From contig CAVOGG010000009.1 of assembly GCA_963695175.1 (NCBI GenBank), positions 62,001 through 126,000 of the forward strand: a stretch of DNA of 64,000 bases, given 5' to 3'. Each line of letters begins with the position of its first letter. Positions within the stretch are counted from its first letter, which is position 1. This DNA comes from Fodinibacter sp963695175 (GTDB taxonomy: Bacteria > Actinomycetota > Actinomycetes > Actinomycetales > Dermatophilaceae). Below, one piece after another: positions 53,524 to 63,164 of this stretch. The notes beneath the pieces were generated by a model, which was given only the letters and a program-made list of their open reading frames with translations, had not been told where the DNA came from and made no database searches. The translations under genes were made by a program, and so were the position numbers.

Positions 53524-54876
53524 TCAGCGACCGAGCGCCTTGGCCAGGGCCTCGGCGAGGCGGCCGGGTTCCTGCTCGCGCAGGTCGTAGCGGGCCCGGG
53601 TCAGGGGCACGTCGACGGTGACGACCCGGGTGATGTCCACCGGGGTGCCCGACACGATCGCGTCGATGGCTCCCGCGTCGACCATCGCGCGGATCGTGGC
53701 CTCGAGGTCGCGGGTCTGCGCCTCGCCGTAGCCCATCGCCGGCAGGATGCCGCGCGCGTTCGGGTACTTCGCGTAGGTCGCGGCGATCGAGCCCACCGCG
53801 AACGGTGAGGGGTCGACGATGGCGGCGGCACCGGCATCCCGGGCACCGACCACACCGGCACCGAAGCTCATCGAGCCGTGGGTCAGCGTGGGACCGTCCT
53901 CGATGACGACGACCCGCCTCCCGGTGGCGACCGCCGGGTCGTCGAGGGTGACCGGGCTGTCGCAGCGCAGCACGTCGGCGCGTGGGTTGAGGGCGCGCAC
54001 CGACGCCTCGACGGTCGAGATGTCCTGCGCCCGGGCCGAGTCGCACTTCGCGACGATGACCAGGTCGGCCATTCGCACGTTCGCCTCACCGGGGTGGTAC
54101 CCCGCCTCGTCGCCGGGCCGCAGCGGGTCGACCAGCACGACGTGCAGGTCGGGCACGTAGAACGGCAGGTCGTTGTTCCCGCCGTCCCAGAGCACGACGT
54201 CGGCCTCGGCCTCGGCCTCACGCAGGATCCGGCCGTAGTCGACGCCCGCGTAGACGATGACACCGGCTTCGATGTGCGGCTCGTACTCCTCGCGCTCCTC
54301 GATGGTGCAGTGCTGCGTGACCAGGTCCTCGATGCTCTCGAAGCGCTGGCACGCCTGCGCGGCGAGGTCGCCGTACGGCATCGGGTGCCGCACCGCGACG
54401 ACGCGAAGCCCCATGTCCTGCAGCAGCCGCGCGACGTAGCGAGTGGTCTGGCTCTTGCCGACGCCGGTGCGCACGGCAGTGACGGCGACGACCGGGCGGC
54501 GCGAGCGCACCATCGTGCGCCGTGTGCCCGGGACGACGAAGTCGGCCCCCGTCGCGATGACCCGTGAGCCGAGGTGCATGACCTGCTCGTGCGACAGGTC
54601 GGAGTAGGCGAGCACCACCGTGTCGACCCGGTCCCGTGCGACGAGCCCCTCGAGCTCGGTCTCGTCGACGATCGGGATTCCGTTCGGGTACAACGGCCCT
54701 GCCAGTTCGGGCGGGTAGGTGCGCCCTTCGATGTCCGGGATCTGGGTCGCGGTGAAGGCGACGACCTCCACACCAGGGTCGTCCCGGTACATCAGGTTGA
54801 AGTCGTGGAAGTCGCGGCCCGCTGCGCCGAGGATGACGACGCGTTCGCGGGACTGCGCCGAGGCCGATGCGCTCAT
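53524..54876 (-). CDS. Cyclic 2,3-diphosphoglycerate synthase-like P-loop protein
   Basis: A 450-residue P-loop protein. The N-terminal VVILGAAGRDFHDFNLMYRD is characteristic, followed by Walker A TAVRTGVGKSQTTRYV (about residue 132) and Walker B VVLWDGGNNDLPFYVPD. These match archaeal and bacterial proteins annotated as cyclic 2,3-diphosphoglycerate synthetases, which join the phosphates of 2,3-bisphosphoglycerate using ATP. In mesophilic bacteria the role is uncertain. GGAG lies ten bases before the ATG. Confidence 0.8.
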   Translation of the reverse strand: MSASASAQSRERVVILGAAGRDFHDFNLMYRDDPGVEVVAFTATQIPDIEGRTYPPELAGPLYPNGIPIVDETELEGLVARDRVDTVVLAYSDLSHEQVMHLGSRVIATGADFVVPGTRRTMVRSRRPVVAVTAVRTGVGKSQTTRYVARLLQDMGLRVVAVRHPMPYGDLAAQACQRFESIEDLVTQHCTIEEREEYEPHIEAGVIVYAGVDYGRILREAEAEADVVLWDGGNNDLPFYVPDLHVVLVDPLRPGDEAGYHPGEANVRMADLVIVAKCDSARAQDISTVEASVRALNPRADVLRCDSPVTLDDPAVATGRRVVVIEDGPTLTHGSMSFGAGVVGARDAGAAAIVDPSPFAVGSIAATYAKYPNARGILPAMGYGEAQTRDLEATIRAMVDAGAIDAIVSGTPVDITRVVTVDVPLTRARYDLREQEPGRLAEALAKALGR

Positions 54877-54958
54877 GGCGTCACTCCGTCGTGGCTGGGT
54901 CGACCACGGGGTGCGGGACCCGCCACTCGGATGCTACGCCGGTGCGGCAGAGCCGGGC

Positions 54959-55726
54959 TCAGGAGGTGACGGGCGACGCACGCCGCGCCGCGGCATCCTC
55001 GGTCACGATCGTCGCGAACCGCTGGGCCAGCGGCTGCCACGCGGCCCGCAGCACCTCGCGCGCCGCGACCACCTCGTCCAGCAGGGCCACCTGCTCGGGG
55101 GTCAGGCCGTCGGGGGAGTCCCAGCGCAACCACGCGCCGAAGACCTCAGGGGAGGTCTCGGGGTGGAACTGCACGCCCCACGCCGCCGGCCCCAACCTCA
55201 GCGCCTGCGGCCGCCCGTCGGGCAGTGTCGCGAGCACGGTGGCGCCGCCCGGCGGCTCGAGCACGACGTCGTCGTTGTAGTGGATCGCCGGCAGCCCGTC
55301 GAAGCCGGCGAGCAGCGGGTCGGATGCCGCGGCGCCGGTCAGGTGCACCGGCACCGGCCCGATCGTGCGGCCCGTGGGGTTGCGCCCGACCGTGCCGCCG
55401 AGCGCCACCGCTGCGAGCTGGTGGCCAAGGCACACCCCGAGGGTCGGCACGCCGCGGGCGACGGCATCCGCGATGAGGGCACGGGTCGGGGCGAGCCACG
55501 GCGCGACGGCGTCGTCGCACGCACCCATCGCCCCGCCGAGGACGACCAGCCCGTCGGGCGCGTCCGTGAGGTCGCCCCAGCGCGGCGCCACCGGCTCGCC
55601 CAGGTCGCCCCGGACGACGTCCAGCTCCAGCCCGAGCGCGCGCCACCACTCGCCGAGCCACGCCACGGGGGCGTCGGGCTCGTGCTGGACGACGAGCAGG
55701 CGGGTACCTGGTGCCACCGGCGCCAT
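54959..55726 (-). CDS. Class I glutamine amidotransferase
   Basis: A 255-residue amidotransferase. The nucleophile Cys is in LGVCLGHQLAAVALG and the catalytic His/Glu pair in WGVQFHPETSPEVFG. It hydrolyses glutamine or a gamma-glutamyl compound; stand-alone members include gamma-glutamyl-polyamine hydrolases. The ATG overlaps the stop of the upstream VIT1-like gene by one base (TGATG), so they are co-translated. Confidence 0.85.
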   Translation of the reverse strand: MAPVAPGTRLLVVQHEPDAPVAWLGEWWRALGLELDVVRGDLGEPVAPRWGDLTDAPDGLVVLGGAMGACDDAVAPWLAPTRALIADAVARGVPTLGVCLGHQLAAVALGGTVGRNPTGRTIGPVPVHLTGAAASDPLLAGFDGLPAIHYNDDVVLEPPGGATVLATLPDGRPQALRLGPAAWGVQFHPETSPEVFGAWLRWDSPDGLTPEQVALLDEVVAAREVLRAAWQPLAQRFATIVTEDAAARRASPVTS

Positions 55727-56454
55727 CAGCCGAGCTGGGTGCCGACCAGGGCACCGATTCCGTAGGTCACCGCCATGGCGAGCAGACCGCCGACGACCAC
55801 CCGCACGGTGGCGCGGCGTGCGTCCGAGCTGCCGAGCCGGGCGCTGACCAGGCCGGTGAACGCCAGGGCAAGGACGACGGCCACGACCGTCACGGGCACC
55901 CGTACTGCGAGCGGCGGCAGCACGATGGCCAGCAGCGGCAGGGTCGCGCCGATGGTGAAGGCCGCCATCGAGGCCCAGGCCGCGTGCCACGGGTTCGTGT
56001 AGTGGTGCGGGTCGATGCCGAGCTCGGCTTCGGCGTGAGCCCCGAGGGCGTCGTGGGCCGTCAGCTGGGTGGCCACCTCGAGCGCGAGGTCCGGGGTGAG
56101 CCCCTTGCCCCGGTAGATACCGGCCAGCTCGGCGAGCTCGGCCTCGGGCTCCTCGTCGAGCTCGCGGATCTCCTTGGCGATCAGCGCCTTCTCGGAGTCG
56201 CGCTGGGTGCTCACCGAGACGTACTCACCGACCGCCATGCTCATCGCGCCTGCGGCGAGCCCGGCCAGCCCGGCCGTGAGCACCGCGCCGCGCTCGGTCG
56301 TCGCCGCGGCCACGCCGATCACCAGGCCGGCGGTCGACACGATGCCGTCGTTGGCGCCGAGCACGCCGGCGCGCAGCCAGTTCAGCCGCCCAGCGATGGT
56401 GCCGTCGTGGGCCTCGTGGTGCTCAGGGGCGGTCGTCAGGGGGGCGTCACTCAC
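55726..56454 (-). CDS. VIT1/CCC1-family metal transporter
   Basis: A 242-residue membrane protein with five predicted helices. GVLGANDGIVSTAGLVIGVA and AGLAAGAMSMAVGEYVSVST are the helix 1-2 signatures of vacuolar iron transporter-like proteins, and the cytosolic loop (about 85-150) is acidic with metal-binding Glu residues. It likely exports iron or manganese. Its GTG overlaps the stop of the pterin dehydratase gene by four bases. Confidence 0.85.
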   Translation of the reverse strand: MSDAPLTTAPEHHEAHDGTIAGRLNWLRAGVLGANDGIVSTAGLVIGVAAATTERGAVLTAGLAGLAAGAMSMAVGEYVSVSTQRDSEKALIAKEIRELDEEPEAELAELAGIYRGKGLTPDLALEVATQLTAHDALGAHAEAELGIDPHHYTNPWHAAWASMAAFTIGATLPLLAIVLPPLAVRVPVTVVAVVLALAFTGLVSARLGSSDARRATVRVVVGGLLAMAVTYGIGALVGTQLG

Positions 56455-56756
56455 GTGAAGGTCGCTCCGTGGGTGCCGGCCGCCGCCGAGATGCGGTGCG
56501 CCAGCTCGATGTCGAGCTGGGTGATGCCGCCGGCGTCGTGCGTGGTGAGCAGCCACCGCGTCGTGCGCCAGCGGATGTCGATGTCGGGGTGGTGGTTCAT
56601 CTGCTCGGCCTCGTCGGCCACGGTGTCGACGATCCGGATGGCGGCCGGGAAGTCCGGCGCCTCCACCGTCGCCACGATGGCATCGCCCTCGCGCTGCCAC
56701 CCGCTCAGTCCCTCGAGCTGCGTGGTCACCTCGTCGTCGCCCAGGAGTCGGCTCAT
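56451..56756 (-). CDS. 4a-hydroxytetrahydrobiopterin dehydratase
   Basis: A 101-residue pterin-4a-carbinolamine dehydratase. The family motif HHPDIDIRWRTTRWLLTTHD is present (residues 53-72), with the paired His residues that bind the pterin. The start MSRLLGDDEV is usual. It recycles the pterin cofactor of aromatic amino-acid hydroxylases. It overlaps the VIT1-like gene by four bases, an unusual partner. Confidence 0.85.
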   Translation of the reverse strand: MSRLLGDDEVTTQLEGLSGWQREGDAIVATVEAPDFPAAIRIVDTVADEAEQMNHHPDIDIRWRTTRWLLTTHDAGGITQLDIELAHRISAAAGTHGATFT

Positions 56757-56824
56757 GGCCCCATTGTGGTCCACCCACGGATGCCGTGGGGCACCGTGGG
56801 CCCGGCCCACGGGTGCGGCGTCGC

Positions 56825-57982
56825 TCAGAGCACCTCGTTGACCGTGGCGGGAGCCGCGAAGGGGTCGCCCTCGAGCCCGTCGTCGTCCGGAGCCACGAGG
56901 ACCGGGGTGACGGCGTGCGGCAGGATGTCCCCGCGGTCGATGGCCTCGGCCCAGTGGCAGGCCACCCGGTGGCCGACCGGCACACCCGGCAGGTCGACGA
57001 TGCGCAGCTGGGGGCGCTCCTCGTCGCAGCGGGTCTCCTGGCGCCAGGGGCACCGGGTGTGGAACCGGCACCCGGTCGGGGGGTTCGAGGGTGAGGGCAG
57101 GTCGCCGGTGAGCAGGATCTGCTCCCGGGTGTCCTCGACGGTGGGGTCGGGCACGGGCACGGCCGAGAGCAGGGCCCGGGTGTAGGGGTGCAGCGGCTGG
57201 GCGTACAGGTCGTCCGCGGTGGCCTCCTCGACCATGCCACCGAGGTACATCACGCCGATCCGGTCGCTGATGTGGCGCACCACGGCGAGGTCGTGGGCGA
57301 TGACGAGGTAGGTGAGGTCGAACTCGCGCTGCAGCTCGTCGAGCAGGTTGATCACCTGCGCCTGCACCGACACGTCCAGGGCCGAGACCGGCTCGTCGGC
57401 GACGATCAGCTTGGGCTCGACCGACAGCGCCCGGGCGATGCCGATGCGCTGCCGCTGGCCACCCGAGAACTCGTGGGGGTACTTGGTCAGCGCGGCGGCG
57501 GGCAGGCCCACCGCCGAGAGCAGCTCACGCATCCGCTTCTTCGTGGAGGCGCCGTCGGTGGCGAGCCCGTGCGCCCGCATCCCCTCGGCGAGCAGCGACT
57601 CCACCGACTGGCGGGGGTCCAGGCTGCTCATCGGGTCCTGGAAGACCATCTGGAACTCCTTGCGGCGGCGCCGGAGCTCCTCACCCTTCAGGGTCGCGAT
57701 GTCGGTGCCGTCGACGATGACGCTGCCCTCGGTCGGCGGCTCGAGGTTGAGGATCGCCTTGCCGAGCGTCGACTTGCCACAGCCGGACTCACCGACCAGG
57801 CCGTAGGTCTCGCCGCGGCGGATCTGCAGGTCGACCCCGTCGACGGCGTAGACGTGGCCGATGACCTTGTCGAAGATCACGCCCCGCTTGATGGGGAAGT
57901 GCACCTTGACGCCGCGCACGTCGACGAGGACGTCGCGCTCGCCGTCAGCGGCCGGGGCGGGGGTGGTGGCGGTGTCGGTCAT
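56825..57982 (-). CDS. Peptide ABC transporter ATPase (OppF/DppF-like)
   Basis: A 385-residue ATPase of the oligopeptide/dipeptide family. Walker A GESGCGKST (about 67), signature FSGGQRQR, Walker B LIVADEPVSALD, and the C-terminal Cys-rich region GCRFHTRCPWRQETRCDEER, which in this family binds an iron-sulfur cluster or zinc. It starts four bases after OppD and is the last gene of the operon. The Pro/Ala-rich N-terminus is a disordered tag. Confidence 0.9.
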   Translation of the reverse strand: MTDTATTPAPAADGERDVLVDVRGVKVHFPIKRGVIFDKVIGHVYAVDGVDLQIRRGETYGLVGESGCGKSTLGKAILNLEPPTEGSVIVDGTDIATLKGEELRRRRKEFQMVFQDPMSSLDPRQSVESLLAEGMRAHGLATDGASTKKRMRELLSAVGLPAAALTKYPHEFSGGQRQRIGIARALSVEPKLIVADEPVSALDVSVQAQVINLLDELQREFDLTYLVIAHDLAVVRHISDRIGVMYLGGMVEEATADDLYAQPLHPYTRALLSAVPVPDPTVEDTREQILLTGDLPSPSNPPTGCRFHTRCPWRQETRCDEERPQLRIVDLPGVPVGHRVACHWAEAIDRGDILPHAVTPVLVAPDDDGLEGDPFAAPATVNEVL

Positions 57983-57986
57983 CGGG

Positions 57987-58997
<1,011 letters not shown>

Positions 58998-59004
58998 CGA
59001 CGGG

Positions 59005-60030
59005 TCACCTCCTGCTCTTGGGGTCGAGGGCCTCGCGCAGTGACTCGCCCATCAGGGTGAAGCCCAGCGCGACGAGGATGATGCACAGCGCGGGGTAGAC
59101 CGCGAGGTGCGGGTTGTCCTGGATGTACGCCTGCGACCGGCCCAGCATCTGGCCCCACTCGGGCGCGTCGTCGTCGGGGTTGCCCAGGCCGAGGAAGGAC
59201 AGCGCGGCGGCGTCGATGATCGAGGTCGCGAGCACCAGGGTCGCCTGCACGATGACCGGCCCCAGCGAGTTCGGCACCATGTGGCGGAAGATGATGGCGC
59301 TCCGCTTCACGCCCAGGGCCCGCGCGGCCAGCACGTGGTCGCTGGAGCGCTGGGCGAGCATCGAGCCGCGCAGCAGGCGGGCGAACACCGGGATCTGCAC
59401 GACGGCGATGGCGACGATGACCGTCCACTGGCTGGGCTGGCGGGCCAGCGCGGCGATCGACACCGCGAGGAGCAGCGACGGGATCGACAGCAGCACGTCG
59501 ACCACGCGCATGACGAAGGCGTCGATGCCGCCGCCGAAGGCCCCGGCCAGGATGCCGAGCACCAGGCCACCGATCAGGCCGATCAGGGTGGCACAGACAC
59601 CGACGATGAGCGTCTGCCGGGCCCCGACGATCAGGCGCGAGAGCACGTCGCGGCCCTTGTCGTCGGCGCCCAGCGGGAAGCCTGGCTCCGAGCCCGGGAT
59701 CGGGTTCGACTGGGGGCGCACCTTGTCGAGCAGCAGCCCGGCCGCCGGGTCGTGGGAGGCGACCCACGGCGCGATGACGGCCAGCACGACGAACCCGATC
59801 GTGATGGCGGCGCCGACGAGGAAGACCGGGTCGCGCCTGAGGCGGCGCCAGGCGCTCGCGATGAGCGAGACACCGGGCGCCTCGTCGACGCTTCCGGCGT
59901 CGTCGACGAGCACGTTGCCGGATGCCGGGCCGCGCCCTCGCGGGCCGACGCCGGCGCTCGAGGCGGCGAGGTCGTCGATCCGCTGCTTGCGGCGGTCCAT
60001 CGGGTTCAACGGGTTGGGTGGGCGGGTCAT
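59005..60030 (-). CDS. Peptide ABC transporter permease (OppC/DppC-like)
   Basis: A 341-residue permease with a long N-terminal cytoplasmic tail (about 1-75) and six helices. The family segment LGADDKGRDVLSRLIVGARQ, the EAA loop region AARALGVKRSAIIFRHMVPN and the last helix region HLAVYPALCIILVALGFTLM are all present. Its ATG overlaps the OppB stop by four bases (ATGA). Confidence 0.9.
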   Translation of the reverse strand: MTRPPNPLNPMDRRKQRIDDLAASSAGVGPRGRGPASGNVLVDDAGSVDEAPGVSLIASAWRRLRRDPVFLVGAAITIGFVVLAVIAPWVASHDPAAGLLLDKVRPQSNPIPGSEPGFPLGADDKGRDVLSRLIVGARQTLIVGVCATLIGLIGGLVLGILAGAFGGGIDAFVMRVVDVLLSIPSLLLAVSIAALARQPSQWTVIVAIAVVQIPVFARLLRGSMLAQRSSDHVLAARALGVKRSAIIFRHMVPNSLGPVIVQATLVLATSIIDAAALSFLGLGNPDDDAPEWGQMLGRSQAYIQDNPHLAVYPALCIILVALGFTLMGESLREALDPKSRR

Positions 60031-61037
60031 CGGGTGCGCACTCTCGGGTCGATGACGGCATAGGAGATGTCGACGATGAGGTTGACGACCACGTAGATCG
60101 CGGCCGCGGCGAGGATCAGCACCTGCAGCACGGCGTAGTCACGGTTGGAGAAGGCCTGCTGCAGCGTCGAGCCGATGCCGCCGAAGTTGAACACCGTCTC
60201 GGTGAGCACGGCGCCGGCGAGCAGACCGCCGGTCTGCAGGCCGATCGTGGTGATGACCGGCAGCAGGGCGTTGCGCATGACGTGGCGGGCCCGGATGACC
60301 TGGACGGTCAGGCCCTTGGACTCGGCGGTGCGCACGTAGTCCTCGTCGAGCACGTCGAGCACCGAGGCCCGGGTGATCCGGAAGATGACGGCGAAGGGGA
60401 TGGTGGCCAGCGCGATCGACGGCAGCACGAGGTGGCGCAGGGCGTCGGCCGAGCAGTCGAACTCGCGGGTCAGCAGCCCGTCCGCCACGAAGAAGCCGGT
60501 GACCCGGGTGCAGCCCAGTGCGGAGTCCTGCCGGCCCGACACCGGGAAGAGCGGGGTGTCGATGGCGAACCAGTACTTGAGCAGGAACGCGAGGAAGAAG
60601 ACGGGGACGGCCACGCCGATCAGCGACAACACGATCGTGCCGTTGTCGAACGTCGAGCCGTGTCGTTTCGCGGCCAGGTAGCCGAGCGGGATCGCGAACA
60701 CGATGGCGATGGCCATCGCGCAGATGCTCAGCTCGATCGTGGCGGGCAGGCGGGTCAGGAAGATGTCGAAGGCGTCGCGCCCGGGCAGCACCGACGTGGA
60801 GGCGCCGAACTCGCCACGGGCGGCCCTCTGGACGAACTTGAGGTACTGCACGTACACGGGCTGGTCCAGTCCGAACGCCTGGGTCAGCGCCGCGCGCGAG
60901 GCCGGCGTGGCCCGCTCGCCGAGGATCGCCGAGACCACCCCCCCGGGGAGGGAGCGGAGCCAGAAGAACAGGAGGAGGGAGAGGACGAAGACCACTCCGA
61001 CCATCTGGATCAGTCGTCTGATGATGAATCTCGCCAA
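60027..61037 (-). CDS. Peptide ABC transporter permease (OppB/DppB-like)
   Basis: A 336-residue permease. It starts MARFIIRRLIQMVGVVFVLS as OppB proteins do, from a TTG codon with GGAG six bases upstream. The EAA region reads VRTAESKGLTVQVIRARHVM, and it ends in ISYAVIDPRVRTR, the usual DPRVR end. A hairpin lies between it and the binding-protein gene. Confidence 0.9.
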   Translation of the reverse strand: MARFIIRRLIQMVGVVFVLSLLLFFWLRSLPGGVVSAILGERATPASRAALTQAFGLDQPVYVQYLKFVQRAARGEFGASTSVLPGRDAFDIFLTRLPATIELSICAMAIAIVFAIPLGYLAAKRHGSTFDNGTIVLSLIGVAVPVFFLAFLLKYWFAIDTPLFPVSGRQDSALGCTRVTGFFVADGLLTREFDCSADALRHLVLPSIALATIPFAVIFRITRASVLDVLDEDYVRTAESKGLTVQVIRARHVMRNALLPVITTIGLQTGGLLAGAVLTETVFNFGGIGSTLQQAFSNRDYAVLQVLILAAAAIYVVVNLIVDISYAVIDPRVRTR

Positions 61038-61065
61038 GGAAGGCTCCTAGCTGCTCCGTGAGACG

Positions 61066-61108
61066 ACGGTGGCCGCCTCGGACCTTAACGGTTCGAGGCG
61101 GCCACCGT
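61066..61108 (-). terminator. 15-base-pair hairpin between the binding-protein gene and oppB
   Basis: ACGGTGGCCGCCTCG (61066-61080) pairs perfectly with CGAGGCGGCCACCGT (61094-61108) around a 13-base loop in the 112-base gap. Such hairpins between a binding protein and its permease commonly lower expression of the downstream genes or protect the upstream message. Confidence 0.6.
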
Positions 61109-61149
61109 GCACTAGTGGTGCGATCGACGTGGGGCCGTGGCCCCGGTCG

Positions 61150-62826
61150 TCACTTGCCGGTCTTGACCGTGACGGTGTCGAACATCTCCGCGGTCAGGGG
61201 GCTCGGGACGAGACCCTCGACGTTGCCGCTGACCACGAGGGCCGGCGGAGAGTGGCTGATCGGGAGCCCGGGGAGGTACTCCTCGGCGATCTGCTGGTTG
61301 ATCTTCTTGTACGCGGCCTCACGCTCGGCCACGTCCACGATCGCGTCGGCCTTCTTGAGGTCCTCCGAGAGCGTCTTGCCCCACGGGTACGCGCTGGTCT
61401 GCATGTCGTTCTCCTTGTAGTTGGAGAAGAACGTGCCCAGGAAGTTGTCCGCGGCGTTGTAGTCGCCGGTCCAGCCCAGGAGCCACGCGTCGTACTTGCC
61501 GGCGTTGGCGTCGTCGAGGTAGCCACCCTGCCAGGGCTTGCTCACGACGTCGACCTTGATGCCGACGGCCTCGAGGTCCTTCTTGAAGGCGGCGTGGATC
61601 TTCTGCGGGTCCGGCATGTACGGCCGGGTGACCTCGGTCGGGAAGGCGAACTGCAGGGTCATGCCCTCGGCGCCGGCCTCCTTGAGCAGGGCCTTGGCCT
61701 TCTCGGGGTCGTAGGCGTACGGCTTGAGGTCGGTGTTGTAGCCCGACACGGTGTCCGGCATGAACTGGGTCGCGACCGTGGCGCCCTCGGGCAGCTGGGT
61801 CTTGACCATCTGGTCACGGTTGAGCGCGTAGTAGAGCGCCTGCCGCACCCTGAGGTCCTTCAGCTTCGGGTTCGCGTTGGCGTTCAGCCCCATGTAGAGG
61901 ATGTTGAACGCCGGGCGCACGGCGACCTGGTTGCCGTCGTCCTTCAGACCCTTCCAGTCCACCGGGTTCGGCAGGTCGTAGCCGTCGATGGAGCCGGCCT
62001 TCAGCTCCTGGCGGCGGGTGCTCTCGTCGGGGATGATCTTGAAGACGAGCTTCCCGGTCTTCGGCTTCTCACCCCAGTACTGGTCGTTCGCCACGAGGGT
62101 GACGGTCTTGTTGGCCTCGTCGTACTTGTCGAGCTTGTACGGGCCGATGCCGACCGGAGCCATCGCGTAGGCGGGGTACTTGAAGCCCTCGCCCTGGGCC
62201 ACGACGTTGTTCGCGTCACCGGCCTTGAGGGCGGTGGGCGACTGCATCGCGAAGGAGTCGAGCGACAGGATCGTCGGGAAGCTCGAGGTCGACCGGGTGA
62301 TGTTGATGACCGCGTTCGCCGCGTCCTTGACCTCGCAGGACTTGTACAGCGAGCCCTCCGGCTTGTCGCTGAAGGTGCCGAAGAAGTAGCCCCAGTACTC
62401 GGCCGCGGTCTGGCCTGCGGCCTTCTGGTTGTACATCCGGTCCATGTTGTAGCAGACGGCCGCGGCGTCGAACGGCGTGCCGTCGGAGAACTTCACGTTC
62501 TGGCGCAGCTTGAAGGTCCACGCGAGACCGTCGGCCGAGGGCTCCCAGCTCTCGGCCAGGTCGGGCTCGACGTCTGCGGTGCCCTCCTTGACCCCGAGGA
62601 GGCCGGAGTGCATCTGACGGGTGACCCGGAAGGTCTCACCGTCGGTGGCGTAGAACGGGTCGAACAGCTTGGGGGCGCCGGCAGCACCGAACGTGAACGT
62701 GTCCTTGACACCGCTCGTGCCGCTGGATGCCGTGTTGCCGGAGTCGCGATCAGAACTCGCGCAGGCGGTCAGGGTGAGTGCGGCCGCCGCCATGACGACG
62801 ATGGGCACCTTCCGCGTTACCTTCAT
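61150..62826 (-). CDS. Peptide ABC transporter binding lipoprotein (family 5)
   Basis: A 558-residue extracellular solute-binding protein family 5 member (OppA/DppA-like). Signal peptide with lipobox LTLTACASSD (Cys about 23). Family marks are ESWEPSADGLAWTFKLRQNV, then KFSDGTPFDAAAVCYNMDRM and LRVRQALYYALNRDQMV. It captures peptides for the OppBCDF-like system. GAGG lies eight bases before the ATG. This is the first gene of the operon, well separated from typA. Confidence 0.9.
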   Translation of the reverse strand: MKVTRKVPIVVMAAAALTLTACASSDRDSGNTASSGTSGVKDTFTFGAAGAPKLFDPFYATDGETFRVTRQMHSGLLGVKEGTADVEPDLAESWEPSADGLAWTFKLRQNVKFSDGTPFDAAAVCYNMDRMYNQKAAGQTAAEYWGYFFGTFSDKPEGSLYKSCEVKDAANAVINITRSTSSFPTILSLDSFAMQSPTALKAGDANNVVAQGEGFKYPAYAMAPVGIGPYKLDKYDEANKTVTLVANDQYWGEKPKTGKLVFKIIPDESTRRQELKAGSIDGYDLPNPVDWKGLKDDGNQVAVRPAFNILYMGLNANANPKLKDLRVRQALYYALNRDQMVKTQLPEGATVATQFMPDTVSGYNTDLKPYAYDPEKAKALLKEAGAEGMTLQFAFPTEVTRPYMPDPQKIHAAFKKDLEAVGIKVDVVSKPWQGGYLDDANAGKYDAWLLGWTGDYNAADNFLGTFFSNYKENDMQTSAYPWGKTLSEDLKKADAIVDVAEREAAYKKINQQIAEEYLPGLPISHSPPALVVSGNVEGLVPSPLTAEMFDTVTVKTGK

Positions 62827-63164
62827 CGATAAACCTCGCTTGGGTGTGCGAACCTCGAGGCGTCCGGGTCGGATGCTCGAGCTGGGTCCGGCGACGGGGC
62901 GTGAAGGACCGCCATGTCCACCGTTGCGGGTGACCATAACGGCAAATGCGGCCGCTGAACCCTCGTGACGCGAGTGGTTATCCAAGTGATACCGAACGGC
63001 CCAGCAGATCCTCCGCGAGCCCGCGCGGGCGGGCACGCCAGACGGCGCCGACACCGCACCTGACGTGGGTGGATGTGGACGCGCTGGGAACAGGCTGAAC
63101 GCACCCTGCAGATCCCCTCTACACCGATTGGGTCTGGAGCGCAATACCTGAGAGACTAGTTCTT
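62827..63164. other. Divergent promoter region of the peptide transporter and typA
   Basis: A 338-base gap that must hold promoters for both genes. No clear -35/-10 pair stands out to the eye, and no strong inverted repeat or RNA gene was seen. Confidence 0.4.

Noticed and set aside
61069..62832. 587-codon plus-strand open frame
   Set aside because: Antisense shadow of the peptide-binding lipoprotein gene; the composition (many Val, Gly, Arg, Asp) is typical of such mirror frames in GC-rich DNA.
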